DNA from: Phytoactinopolyspora mesophila
Lineage (GTDB): Bacteria; Actinomycetota; Actinomycetes; Jiangellales; Jiangellaceae
Reading direction: 5' to 3'
DNA length: 64,000 nucleotides
NCBI RefSeq assembly: GCF_010122465.1
Contig: NZ_WLZY01000004.1
Location: 62,001 to 126,000 of the forward strand
The position numbers and the translations under genes are program-made. A model generated the notes under the pieces. That model was not told the DNA's origin and searched no databases. It saw nothing but the letters and a program-made list of their open reading frames with translations. Every line of letters starts with the position of its first letter. Position 1 is the first letter of the stretch. This document shows, piece after piece, positions 27,385 through 35,995 of this stretch.

Positions 27385-27451
27385 CTCGTGGGTAAGCGTG
27401 AGGAAAGGCGTTGACGTTGCCCACGAGCGAGACGACGACGTCGCCCACGAG
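27385..27451. repeat. Three copies of the octamer CCCACGAG
   Basis: The octamer occurs inverted at 27385-27392 and direct at 27420-27427 and 27444-27451, each direct copy followed by GACGACG-like sequence. All lie within 100 bases of the first antiporter gene start, so they may be binding sites for a regulator of the antiporter operon. Confidence 0.45.
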
Positions 27452-27485
27452 ACGACGCTGATCGAAGAGAGCAGGGAGTAGCGCC

Positions 27486-27746
27486 GTGATCGACGTCGCG
27501 CTGTACGCAGTTGCTGTCTTTCTGCTTCTCAACGTCATCGTCGGTCTCGTTCGCGCGATCCGGGGTCCGTCGATCCACGACCGGTTGATCGCATTCTTGC
27601 TGCTCGGGACCACTGGTGTGGCATTGCTGGCCGTGCTTGCCTCGGTGGCGGATGTGCCGGCGCTCCGGGACGCCGCGCTGGCGCTTGTGAGCCTCGCGGC
27701 CGTCGTGGTGATCGTGCGGGTACAGGCGGAGGACGCACGTCGATGA
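27486..27746 (+). CDS. mnhF: Mrp-type antiporter subunit F
   Basis: 86-residue membrane protein with three helices; the loop [20 protein letters not shown] is the family mark. It is part of the multisubunit monovalent cation/proton antiporter. GTG start at 27486. It is the first of eight genes that overlap or nearly touch, transcribed away from clpP; the stop overlaps the next gene by four bases. Subunit F normally comes near the end of mrp operons, so its place first is unusual. Confidence 0.9.
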   Translation: MIDVALYAVAVFLLLNVIVGLVRAIRGPSIHDRLIAFLLLGTTGVALLAVLASVADVPALRDAALALVSLAAVVVIVRVQAEDARR

Positions 27747-28030
27747 TCTCCGATGTCATCGTGGTGCTCCTGCTGCTGGCCGGGTGTGTGTTCTTCGCCG
27801 GCGGCACCGTGGGCCTGCTCCGCTTTCCCGACCTCAACAGCCGTCTGCATGCCTTGACGAAAGCCGACAACCTCGGGTTGGGCTTCGTCGTCGCCGGCCT
27901 GATCGTGCACGCCGCGGACCCGGCGGTGGCCGCGAAGCTCGTGATCATTTGGGTGTTGGCGCTGGTTGCCGCGGCGACGAGTTGCCACCTGCTCGCAGAC
28001 GGCTCGGATGACGCGGAGCGTTCCAAGTGA
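27743..28030 (+). CDS. mnhG: Mrp-type antiporter subunit G
   Basis: 95 residues, three helices, with the conserved [20 protein letters not shown] motif between helices 1 and 2. A small structural subunit of the Mrp complex. It starts ATGA over the subunit F stop and ends overlapping the next GTG. Confidence 0.92.
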   Translation: MISDVIVVLLLLAGCVFFAGGTVGLLRFPDLNSRLHALTKADNLGLGFVVAGLIVHAADPAVAAKLVIIWVLALVAAATSCHLLADGSDDAERSK

Positions 28031-29019
28031 CGGCCGCCGCCTCCGCCTTCGACATTTTCCTGGGAGGGAGCCTGCTGGCGGTCGCCGCATGTGTCCTCTT
28101 CCTGCCACGCCGCGCGACCGCGGTAGTGCTGTTCTTGGTCTTCGGTGTCCTGCTCGCGATCGTCTGGGCCAGGCTGGACGCTCCGGACATCGCCCTGGCC
28201 GAAGCGATCCTCGGAGGCGGCGTCACCGGAGCCCTGCTGATCGACGCCGTAGCCGTTGGGCGGCGTGCCGCGGATGAGAGAAGTGAGGGCCCGGCAGGTG
28301 CCGCGCGATGGCTGGTCCCGATCGCCGGGGGTGCTGCGGGGGCCGTGATCGCCGTGGTCCTCGCAGCCGCTGTACTGGCATTGGACACACCTGGTATCCG
28401 GCTCACGGACGACGTGAGAGACAACATCGCCACAACCGGGGTGGAGCATCCGGTCACCGCAGTCCTGCTGAACTTCCGCAGCTACGACACGCTACTGGAG
28501 GTGGCCGTCCTGGCCATCGCCGCGATCGGAGTGCTCGGATTGCGGCGCGACGCGCCGGCCTGGAGCGACGCCTGGACGAAAGCCGCGCCGATCGCCATCG
28601 ACGGGCTGGTCCGGGTCCTCACCCCGGTGATTGTTCTACTCGCCGGTTGGCTGCTCGTCGCCGGAACGACACGACCAGGTGGGGCCTTCCAGGCAGGGGC
28701 CCTTGCGGGGGCTGGATTGATCTTGCTGTACCTCGGAGGCCGGACCGGCGTGATTCCCGTCGGCCGGGGCCTGACTCCGGCGTTGATGCTGGGGCTTGCC
28801 GGATTCGTCGGGGTGGCCTTCGGGACGGCCCTCGGCGGCGACGGTTGGCTCGTCCTGGACGTGGCCTGGGCCGGGAGCGTGATCATTGCCATCGAGGTCG
28901 TCGTCACTCTCAGCATCGCAGCTGGGCTCGCGGTGATCTTCGTCGCCAATCGGGAGCCCGTGGACACCGAAACCGCTGGCGGCGGTCCGACCGATGTTTC
29001 AGGGGAGGACGCCCGATGA
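28027..29019 (+). CDS. Fused MrpA C-terminal (MbhD/MbhE) and MrpB subunit
   Basis: 330 residues. Residues 1-75 are an MbhD/DUF4040 module ([19 protein letters not shown], then [20 protein letters not shown]). The next region (about 95-180, with [20 protein letters not shown]) resembles MbhE, and residues 190-325 form MnhB ([20 protein letters not shown], then [20 protein letters not shown]). In Bacillus the MbhD/MbhE part is the C-terminus of MrpA; here it is detached and fused to MrpB. It overlaps both neighbours by four bases. About ten membrane helices. Confidence 0.85.
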   Translation: MTAAASAFDIFLGGSLLAVAACVLFLPRRATAVVLFLVFGVLLAIVWARLDAPDIALAEAILGGGVTGALLIDAVAVGRRAADERSEGPAGAARWLVPIAGGAAGAVIAVVLAAAVLALDTPGIRLTDDVRDNIATTGVEHPVTAVLLNFRSYDTLLEVAVLAIAAIGVLGLRRDAPAWSDAWTKAAPIAIDGLVRVLTPVIVLLAGWLLVAGTTRPGGAFQAGALAGAGLILLYLGGRTGVIPVGRGLTPALMLGLAGFVGVAFGTALGGDGWLVLDVAWAGSVIIAIEVVVTLSIAAGLAVIFVANREPVDTETAGGGPTDVSGEDAR

Positions 29020-29330
29020 CGCGGCTCGACCTCGCCCTATTGACGGCGATTGTGCTCGTGGCGATGGGCGTGACGAGTCTTCTGCTGACTTCCGACCTCG
29101 TACGGCGGATCGTCGCGCTGAACGTGGCGAGCGGGGGCGTGATGATGCTGTTTCTCGGGCTCGCCTACCGAGCGGATCCGGCGGCGCCGGATCCCGTGCC
29201 GCATGCGCTGGTCCTCACCGGCATCGTCATCATGGTCGCGGTCACCGGCCTGGGCCTGGGCCTGGCCCGGCGGGTGGAGTCTGTGGCCGAACAGAGCGGT
29301 GATCCCCCGCCCGGGGAGGCGGATCACTAG
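29016..29330 (+). CDS. mnhC: Mrp-type antiporter subunit C
   Basis: 104 residues, NuoK-like, three helices: LLLTSDLVRRIVALNVASGG, then DPVPHALVLTGIVIMVAVTG. The PHALVLTGIVI segment is diagnostic for MnhC/MbhG. The TM helices carry the acidic residue of the NuoK family less clearly. ATGA overlap with the upstream gene; two bases separate it from the next. Confidence 0.9.
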   Translation: MTRLDLALLTAIVLVAMGVTSLLLTSDLVRRIVALNVASGGVMMLFLGLAYRADPAAPDPVPHALVLTGIVIMVAVTGLGLGLARRVESVAEQSGDPPPGEADH

Positions 29331-29332
29331 TC

Positions 29333-30817
29333 ATGGATCTGCTGGCTGCTGTGGTGTTCGTCCCGCTCGCCGCGTCGATCGTGGTGACGCTGGTACCGGC
29401 TCGCCACACCGGCGTGACGACGGCCATCGGTTTGCTGACGTCGCTGGTGGTGGTCGGACTCGTGGCCGGAGTGGCGGCGACGGTGCAACGAGACGGCATC
29501 ATGCGCTTCGCGCTGGCGGACTGGCGCGCTCCACTCGGCATCGAACTGCGGGCCGACCAGCTCAGCGTGCTGCTCCTCGGCCTGACTGCCTTGGTTGGCG
29601 CGGCGGTTTCGGTCTACGCGACAGGCTCGTCCAGCGCTCGTGGCGGCAGGATGTTCTGGCCGTTGTGGCTCGCGTTGTGGTCGGGGCTGAACGCGGTCTA
29701 CATCGCTGGCGACCTATTCAACACCTATGTCGCCCTGGAACTCATGGGGGTGGCCGCCGTGTCGCTGGTGGCGCTCGGCGGAGCCCAGGCACTCCGGCCG
29801 GCCTTGCGCTACCTGTATGTGGCGGTGCTCGGTTCTCTGCTTTACCTGCTGGGCGTCGCCTTGGTGTACGGGCAGACCGGCACGCTCGACCTCGAACTGG
29901 CCGCGGACGGGATCCGCCCCGATGTGGTCGGTGGTGCGGTGCTTGTGCTGATGACGGTTGGCCTGGCGCTGAAGACAGCCCTGTTTCCCATGCACTCCTG
30001 GCTGCCGGACGCACACTCGTCCGCGCCGGCCGCGGTGAGTGCGTTGTTGTCCGCACTGGTGGTCAAGGCCACGCTGTATGTGCTGATCCGGGTCTGGTTC
30101 ACGGTGCTCGACACGGAGCCGGCGTTTCCTCTCGATCTGGCTGTAGGCCTGTTGGGCGCCACCGCGGTCGGATGGGGCACGGCCATGGCGTTGCGAGAGG
30201 TGCGTCTCAAGCGCATTGTCGGCTACTCGACGGTCGCCCAGGTGGGCTACCTCTTCCTGGTCTTTCCGCTGGTGACGCCGGGCTTGGAGGCCGAACCGGG
30301 GTCCGCGCTCGGGGAAGCGGCGCTGGCCGGCTGGACCGGTGGGCTTGCACTGCTCCTCGGCCATGGAGTAGCGAAGGCCGCGATGTTCCTGGCCGCCGGG
30401 AACATCGGGCTCGCTTACGGCTCAGACGATATCTCGGGTATCACCGGGGCAGCAGCGCGCATGCCGTTGAGTGTGGCAGCGTTCGGGCTAGCCGGCGTCA
30501 GCCTGGCCGGTTTACCGCCGACGTTCGGCTTCATCGGCAAATGGCAACTACTGCAGGCCAGCTTGGGGACCGGGCAATGGTGGTGGGTGATCGTTCTTCT
30601 GGTCGGCGGCTTGCTCACATTCGGCTACTCAGCTCGGGTGCTGCGCGCGACGTTCAACCCGACCCGGGCGTTTGAGCTGCCGGAACCGGAACACCTGCCG
30701 AGGCGGATGGAGGTCGTCGCGCTGAGCCTGGCGGTGCTGGCCGTGGTGCTGGGCATCGGGTCGCTGCCGATCCTGACCTTCGCCGGTGACGGCGTGCTGA
30801 TCGGAGCCGGGCCATGA
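29333..30817 (+). CDS. mnhD: Mrp antiporter proton-conducting subunit (MrpD/NuoM-like), first copy
   Basis: 494 residues, about 14 helices. Key ion-path residues are present: Glu in helix 5 (YVALELMGVAAVSLVAL), Lys in helix 7 (LKTALFPMHSWLPDAHSSAP) and Lys in helix 8 (SALLSALVVKATLYVLI). The discontinuous helix motif LPPTFGFIGKW follows. This subunit would translocate protons in exchange for Na+ or K+. Its stop overlaps the next ATG. Confidence 0.92.
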   Translation: MDLLAAVVFVPLAASIVVTLVPARHTGVTTAIGLLTSLVVVGLVAGVAATVQRDGIMRFALADWRAPLGIELRADQLSVLLLGLTALVGAAVSVYATGSSSARGGRMFWPLWLALWSGLNAVYIAGDLFNTYVALELMGVAAVSLVALGGAQALRPALRYLYVAVLGSLLYLLGVALVYGQTGTLDLELAADGIRPDVVGGAVLVLMTVGLALKTALFPMHSWLPDAHSSAPAAVSALLSALVVKATLYVLIRVWFTVLDTEPAFPLDLAVGLLGATAVGWGTAMALREVRLKRIVGYSTVAQVGYLFLVFPLVTPGLEAEPGSALGEAALAGWTGGLALLLGHGVAKAAMFLAAGNIGLAYGSDDISGITGAAARMPLSVAAFGLAGVSLAGLPPTFGFIGKWQLLQASLGTGQWWWVIVLLVGGLLTFGYSARVLRATFNPTRAFELPEPEHLPRRMEVVALSLAVLAVVLGIGSLPILTFAGDGVLIGAGP

Positions 30818-32340
30818 ACGCCGACGTGATCCAACCCGGCCACATCGTCGTGCCGCTGATGCTCTTGACATCGCTGCTGCCCGGCATCGTGATCTTCTTC
30901 CTACGGGAAGAACAGGTTCAGCTGCGCACCACGCTGAACATGGCCGGAGCGATCGCCAAGGTCGGTCTCACCGCGTCCCTGATCCCGCCGGTGGTGGCAG
31001 GTATTCGCCTCGAGTGGAGGCTGCCGATCCTGCCTGGGATCGACCTCGTTCTCGTGACGGACCCGCTCTCCCTGTTCTTCGTCGCGCTGTCGAGTGGATT
31101 GTGGCTCCTGACCACCATCTATGCCATCTCCTATCTGGAAGGATCACCGAACCGGAGCCGGTTCTTCGGCTTCTTCAGCCTGTGTGTCACTGCCACGACT
31201 GGGATCGCGCTGTCCGGCAATCTGCTGACGTTCCTGCTCTTCTACGAGATGCTGACGCTGGTCACCTACCCGCTCGTCGCCCACCGGGGCACCGGCAAGG
31301 CGCTCGATGCTGCCCGGACGTACCTCGTCTACACGCTGTCCGGCGGTGTCGTGTTGTTGCTCGGCGTAGCGTGGCTGACCTGGCTGGTGGGCCCGGTCGA
31401 ATTCACGGCGGGCGGAGCTGACCAAGTCGCTGAGCTGGTCGCCGAGCGTCCCGCCGTGGCGACGGCGGTCTTCGCGATTCTGATCGCCGGCCTGGCGGTC
31501 AAGTCAGCGCTGATACCCCTGCACGGCTGGCTCCCGAAGGCGATGATCGCTCCCGCGCCGGTCAGCGCGTTGTTGCATGCCGTCGCGGTGGTCAAGGCGG
31601 GTGCGTTCGGCATCTTCCGGGTGATTCACGACGTCTTCGGTGTTTCCCGGGCCATGGAACTGGGCGTGCTGACGCCGCTGGCCGCCATTGCCTCGATCAC
31701 CATCGTGTACGGATCGGTTCGCGCGCTGACCCAGGACGGGCTGAAGGAACGTCTCGCCTACTCCACGGTCAGCCAGCTCTCGTATATCGCCTTGGGCGCC
31801 TCCGTCATCGGCCAGGTCGCGACGACGGGTGGCGTCGTGCATCTGGTGCATCAGGGGTTCATGAAGATCACCCTCTTCTTCTGCGCCGGCATCTTCGCCG
31901 AGACGCTGAAGGTGACGAAGGTCAGCGAACTCGCCGGCATGGGCCGCAGGATGCCGCTCACGTCACTGGCGTTCACGGTGGCCGCGTTCGGCATGATCGG
32001 TCTCCCACCCATGGCGGGATTCGTCTCCAAGTGGTACCTGGGCCTGGGCGGCCTCGAAGCCGGCGAGCCATGGGTGATCGGCATCCTGGTGACAAGCACG
32101 TTGCTGAACGCCGCCTACTTTCTGCCGGCCGTCATCTCGATGTGGCTCCGACATCCCGGCCGGAGCGCGGAGTGGGCACCTGAATCGCCCGGGGGCTTCT
32201 TCGAGGCACCGAAAGCGCTGCTGTTTCCCACCCTGGTCACGGCCCTCCTCGCGTTGCTGATGGGGATGCTGGCGGGTATTCCGTACTCGCCGCTCTCGAT
32301 CGCCGAGCTGATAGCCGAGGGGAGTTATCCGTTCCGATGA
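30814..32340 (+). CDS. Mrp antiporter proton-conducting subunit (MrpD/NuoM-like), second copy
   Basis: 508 residues, a second complete antiporter-like subunit. Helix 5 has Glu in LLFYEMLTLVTYPLVAH, helix 7 has Lys in VKSALIPLHGWLPKAMIAPA, and helix 8 has Lys in LLHAVAVVKAGAFGIF. LPPMAGFVSKWYLG gives the broken helix. It is closer to NuoM/MbhH than to the first copy. Four-base overlaps on both sides. Confidence 0.9.
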   Translation: MNADVIQPGHIVVPLMLLTSLLPGIVIFFLREEQVQLRTTLNMAGAIAKVGLTASLIPPVVAGIRLEWRLPILPGIDLVLVTDPLSLFFVALSSGLWLLTTIYAISYLEGSPNRSRFFGFFSLCVTATTGIALSGNLLTFLLFYEMLTLVTYPLVAHRGTGKALDAARTYLVYTLSGGVVLLLGVAWLTWLVGPVEFTAGGADQVAELVAERPAVATAVFAILIAGLAVKSALIPLHGWLPKAMIAPAPVSALLHAVAVVKAGAFGIFRVIHDVFGVSRAMELGVLTPLAAIASITIVYGSVRALTQDGLKERLAYSTVSQLSYIALGASVIGQVATTGGVVHLVHQGFMKITLFFCAGIFAETLKVTKVSELAGMGRRMPLTSLAFTVAAFGMIGLPPMAGFVSKWYLGLGGLEAGEPWVIGILVTSTLLNAAYFLPAVISMWLRHPGRSAEWAPESPGGFFEAPKALLFPTLVTALLALLMGMLAGIPYSPLSIAELIAEGSYPFR

Positions 32341-34115
32341 TCACGTTATGGCTGCTTGCTGTGTTGGCTCCGTTGCTCACGGCGCTGGCGATCGCGCTGG
32401 GTGGGCTGGCCCCGGCCGCTGCGGCGCGCGCTGGCGGGACGGTCCTGACCAGGATCGCTCCGCTGGCCCCGCTGCCCGCGGGGCTGCTGGCCGTCGTCGG
32501 GACCGAGCACAGCAGGATCGAGCTGCCCTGGCTGTTGATGGGCACGGTCGTGGAACTCGACTCGGTCGGCCGCCCCCTGCTGTTGATGGCGTCGTTGCTC
32601 TATGCCGCGGCGTTGGCCTTCGTCCCTCGTTCCGGCATCGAGCGGCCCGCCTTGCTCAGTGGGCTGCTCCTGCTCTGCTTCGTGGGCAATGCCGGTGTCT
32701 TCATCGCGGCGGACGCGGTCACCCTTTATCTCACCTTCACTCTCATGAGCTTCGTGGGATATGCCGCGGTCATCCATGATCGTAGTGGTGAGGCGCGTCG
32801 GGCCGGGCGAATATACCTGGTCATGGCTGTGCTCGGTGAGGCCGCTGTGCTGGCGGCGGTCATTCTGGTCGTCGGCAGCGGTGGTGTGCTGCTGTCCGAC
32901 GCCCCGGCGGCCGTGGCGGGGTCGCCATACCGCGACGTGATCATCGCGCTGCTCTTGTTCGGATTCGGTGTGAAGGCCGGCACCGTGCCGCTGCACGTGT
33001 GGCTGCCGCTGGCTCATCCGGCGGCGCCTACACCCGCGAGCGCCATCCTGTCTGGCGCCATGGTCACGGCCGGACTGGTCGGATGGCTGCGATTCCTGCC
33101 GCTGGGTGAGATCGCGAGCCCGGGCTGGGGAACCGTGTTCGTCCTCGCGGCGTTGCTCGGCGCCTTCTTGGCGGTTCCCGCTGGGCTCCTGCAATCCGAT
33201 CCGAAAGTGATCCTCGCCTACAGCACGATCAGCCAGATGGGGTTCCTGGCGGTGCTGGTGGGTGTAGCACTGGCCGAGCCCGAGCTGGCGCCGGTCTGCA
33301 TCCTGGCCGCTGCTTTGTATGCGCTGCACCATGGCATCGCCAAGGGCGCGCTGTTTCTCGGTATTCCGCTATGGAAATCGCACGGCGGTGGATCAGCGCG
33401 GATTCCGCTGCTCGCCGGCCTCGGTGCTGCCGCCCTGGCCATTATTGGCGTCCCGCTCACCAGCGGCTATGTCGCGAAATATGTCGCGAAGGAGGCGGTA
33501 GGCCCGGCGATGGTTCCAGCAGCCGGCGGTGTGGAGCTGGCGGAGGTACTGCCCTTGGTCGGTGCCGGCTCGACGCTTCTGCTGGCGCGCTGCGCATGGG
33601 TGTTGCTACGCCCCAGCGCTGGTCGTGCCCGTCCAGGCCCGGCGCTGCCGGTATGGCTTCTCCTGGTGGCCGGAGGATTTGCCTTGACCGCAGCTGTGGC
33701 CCACCGATGGACCGGGACCATCGCTGTGCCGAAGTTGACGGACATGTCGATCTGGTGGGAACAGAGCTGGCCGTTGCTTCTGGGCCTGGTCCTGACGGGG
33801 GCCGGCTGGTGGGTCTCCTCGCGCGACCTGGTGCCACCTTGGGCGGCGCACCCGGATGGGCGGACGGTGCCCCCGGGCGACGTGGTTGTCGTGGAAGAGG
33901 AGCTTCTTCGCCGAGTTGCTCACGTTCTGGAGCGTGTCGGCGCCGCGCTGCTAGCCGGCCATGTCTGGGTGCTGGCGATGGTCCGCCGGATGCCATCGGT
34001 TTCGCCGATCGTCGGCGTACCACAACGCATTCTCGACGGCTGGCGGGAGTCCGGCCTGGTGTTGCTCTTGTTGCTGGCGCTCTGCCTGGCGCTTGTGGTC
34101 GGGGGGTTGTCATGA
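32337..34115 (+). CDS. Third antiporter-like subunit (NuoL/HyfB-like), divergent
   Basis: 592 residues with about 15 helices. Helix 7 keeps Lys in FGVKAGTVPLHVWLPLAHPA. In helix 5 the usual Glu is replaced by Thr (YLTFTLMSFVGYAAV) and in helix 8 the Lys is Thr (SGAMVTAGLVGWLRF), as in NuoL. A C-terminal extension with two further helices and a basic amphipathic stretch (residues about 480-592) recalls the NuoL/MrpA lateral part. It may replace MrpA's N-terminal half. Four-base overlaps with both neighbours. Confidence 0.82.
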   Translation: MITLWLLAVLAPLLTALAIALGGLAPAAAARAGGTVLTRIAPLAPLPAGLLAVVGTEHSRIELPWLLMGTVVELDSVGRPLLLMASLLYAAALAFVPRSGIERPALLSGLLLLCFVGNAGVFIAADAVTLYLTFTLMSFVGYAAVIHDRSGEARRAGRIYLVMAVLGEAAVLAAVILVVGSGGVLLSDAPAAVAGSPYRDVIIALLLFGFGVKAGTVPLHVWLPLAHPAAPTPASAILSGAMVTAGLVGWLRFLPLGEIASPGWGTVFVLAALLGAFLAVPAGLLQSDPKVILAYSTISQMGFLAVLVGVALAEPELAPVCILAAALYALHHGIAKGALFLGIPLWKSHGGGSARIPLLAGLGAAALAIIGVPLTSGYVAKYVAKEAVGPAMVPAAGGVELAEVLPLVGAGSTLLLARCAWVLLRPSAGRARPGPALPVWLLLVAGGFALTAAVAHRWTGTIAVPKLTDMSIWWEQSWPLLLGLVLTGAGWWVSSRDLVPPWAAHPDGRTVPPGDVVVVEEELLRRVAHVLERVGAALLAGHVWVLAMVRRMPSVSPIVGVPQRILDGWRESGLVLLLLLALCLALVVGGLS

Positions 34116-34657
34116 GCGCACGGGCGCTTGGCATCCAGGAATGGGCGTCGTCCGCGCTGTGGCGGCTCGTCGTCCTGAGCGTTCTCTGGTGGGGTCTGAT
34201 CGAAGGTGATATGTCGGTGGCGTACTACGGCCTGGTGGTGGTGCCTCTCGCTGCCGCGGCGAGTATGGGCCTGCACCGGCCCCGCCCGGACGCCGTGGGG
34301 TCGTGGCCCCGCCGGACGCTAGCGGCTGTCTCGTTGCTGAGGTGGTTCATCTGGCGGTCGATACTCGGGGGCGTTGACGTGGCCAGACGAGCGGTATCCA
34401 GGCCGGTGGATCTCGATCCAGGCTTTGTGGAGTACGAGCTGGCGCTGCCCACTGGTCTTGGCCGCTTGGCGGTGATCGATCTGGCCAGCCTGATGCCCGG
34501 CACGCTGTCCGCCGAACTCGAAGGCGACGTACTTCGGGTACACCTGCTGCACACCGAGATGCCCGGGTTGGAGCTCGTCGCCGAGCTGGAAGCCCGGGTG
34601 GGACGCGTCACCGGCTGGGACCCAGGCCAACCAGAAGAAGAAACGGACAGCCCCTGA
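34112..34657 (+). CDS. mnhE: Mrp-type antiporter subunit E
   Basis: 181 residues. Two membrane helices at the N-terminus (LVVLSVLWWGLIEGDMSVAY, then GLVVVPLAAAASMGL) followed by the soluble MnhE domain: SLLRWFIWRSILGGVDVARR, then ALPTGLGRLAVIDLASLMPG and VLRVHLLHTEMPG. The LASLMPGT segment is the family mark. ATGA overlap with the preceding gene; last gene of the operon. Confidence 0.92.
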   Translation: MSARALGIQEWASSALWRLVVLSVLWWGLIEGDMSVAYYGLVVVPLAAAASMGLHRPRPDAVGSWPRRTLAAVSLLRWFIWRSILGGVDVARRAVSRPVDLDPGFVEYELALPTGLGRLAVIDLASLMPGTLSAELEGDVLRVHLLHTEMPGLELVAELEARVGRVTGWDPGQPEEETDSP

Positions 34658-34720
34658 GCCGGTTTCACTGAGACGCCGGGCCGGTCGACCCGCCTGGCCT
34701 CCGATGACGACGGGCGGGGG

Positions 34721-35317
34721 CTACGGGCGGAACGTGTCGGCTGCGTCCTGGATCCGAGCGAGGTAGCTGGCCCACCAGGCGGGATCGCCGACTTCGTCGT
34801 GATCGGCGCCAGCCCGTCCGTCGATCAACTCACGGATGATGTCGGCGTGCCCGGCATGTTGAGTGGTGTCGGACAGGACACGGATCAGCAGCGCACCCAG
34901 CGTGGTTTCCCTACGAGGTTCTGGCCACCACGGCACGTGCGCGGGCGCGTCGAGAGCCAGCTCTTGCAGGGATTGGTCCGAGTGCTGCCAGGCCGACTGG
35001 TAGAGCGCTATGAGGTCTGCCTTCGACTCCTCGGCGGTAGCCCACATGTCGGCGCTTTCCCAGATGGATCCGTCGTCGACCCAAGCCAGTCTTATAGGAG
35101 AGCGGCGGCCCACGCAGTCCCCCAGGTATCCGAGTTCGACGCCGGTCAGATGCTTGACCAAACCCAGCAGGTTGGTGCCGGTCGGGGTGAGGGGCCGCCG
35201 GATGTCGTATTCGTCGAGACCCTCCAACTTGGACAGCATCGTCTCGCGGGCCTGTTGAAGGTAGCGGTGGAGTTCACCTTTGACGTCCAGACTGGTTGTT
35301 CGCTCACCGGCAGTCAT
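34721..35317 (-). CDS. DinB/DUF664 family protein
   Basis: 198-residue four-helix bundle: LHRYLQQARETMLSKLEGLD, TNLLGLVKHLTGVELGYLG and VLSDTTQHAGHADIIRELID. The three His positions that bind metal in this fold are His in VKHLTG and two in TTQHAGHADI. These proteins often act as thiol-dependent S-transferases or are uncharacterised. I prefer ATG 35317 with an AGGGTGAG ribosome site over the GTG at 35326. It follows the GntR gene by 18 bases and is probably the third gene of that operon. Confidence 0.85.
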   Translation of the reverse strand: MTAGERTTSLDVKGELHRYLQQARETMLSKLEGLDEYDIRRPLTPTGTNLLGLVKHLTGVELGYLGDCVGRRSPIRLAWVDDGSIWESADMWATAEESKADLIALYQSAWQHSDQSLQELALDAPAHVPWWPEPRRETTLGALLIRVLSDTTQHAGHADIIRELIDGRAGADHDEVGDPAWWASYLARIQDAADTFRP

Positions 35318-35335
35318 GTCGCTCACCCTATGGGC

Positions 35336-35995
35336 TCAGTACGGACTCGAGGAGGACAAATGTGCCGCCATCGTCTCGTACGCCCGCTGCGGGTCGTTGC
35401 TCGCCAGCGCCTCGATGATCTCCTCGTGCTCTGCCGCGATCCGGTCGAGCTCGTCTTCGTCCCACGAGATGTCCCTCGTCACCAGCCGAGTGAGTCCACG
35501 CAGGCGGCGTAGCGCGTCCTCTGCCAGATGATTGCCGGCGGCGTGCGGGATGTGCAGGTGGAAGTCGTCGTCGCAGTCGAGGTACGCATTGACGTCGCGA
35601 ACCGGGATGGCCCGGCGAGCTCGGATCATGATCAGGCGTAGCTGGTCGACATCGGAGACGTCGAGTTTGGCGGCCGCCTCCCGGGCGAAGACCGGTTCCA
35701 GAGCATTTCGCATCAGGACCACTTCGGCGAGCAACTCGTCCGACGGATTGGCGATCACCACCTGGCGCCGGGCGCCTTCTTCGAGGATGCCCTGATTGAG
35801 AAGCTCGGCGAAAGCCTCGCGCACCGGCGTCCGGGACACGCCGAGCATGGCCCCGATATGGGCCTCGCCGAGACTGGTCCCTGGAGCGAACTCACCATGC
35901 AGGATAGCCCGCCGAAGCTGTTCGTAGACCCGCTTGCTCGACGGCGTCTTGTCTGGTGTCGCGGGCGGGGCCGGCTGGGGACGAAAGCCCTTCAT
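35336..35995 (-). CDS. GntR-family (FadR/FCD) transcriptional regulator
   Basis: 219 residues. Winged helix at about 22-85 (VYEQLRRAILHGEFAPGTSL, then MLGVSRTPVREAFAELLNQG) followed by an FCD effector domain (VVLMRNALEPVFAREAAAKL, with metal-site-type His residues in DDDFHLHIPHAAGNHL). The start ATG overlaps the stop of the CocE-type hydrolase by four bases. A GTATAC-containing palindrome in the divergent promoter region upstream of that hydrolase is the probable operator. Confidence 0.92.
   Translation of the reverse strand: MKGFRPQPAPPATPDKTPSSKRVYEQLRRAILHGEFAPGTSLGEAHIGAMLGVSRTPVREAFAELLNQGILEEGARRQVVIANPSDELLAEVVLMRNALEPVFAREAAAKLDVSDVDQLRLIMIRARRAIPVRDVNAYLDCDDDFHLHIPHAAGNHLAEDALRRLRGLTRLVTRDISWDEDELDRIAAEHEEIIEALASNDPQRAYETMAAHLSSSSPY

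Noticed and set aside
29203-30675. 490-codon plus-strand frame overlapping mnhC and mnhD
   Set aside because: Out-of-frame shadow of mnhD, which has a full family match; the translation is Arg/Gly-rich without motifs.
32346-33332. 328-codon antisense frame in the third antiporter gene
   Set aside because: Gln/Arg/His-rich shadow translation without motifs; the sense strand is clearly coding.
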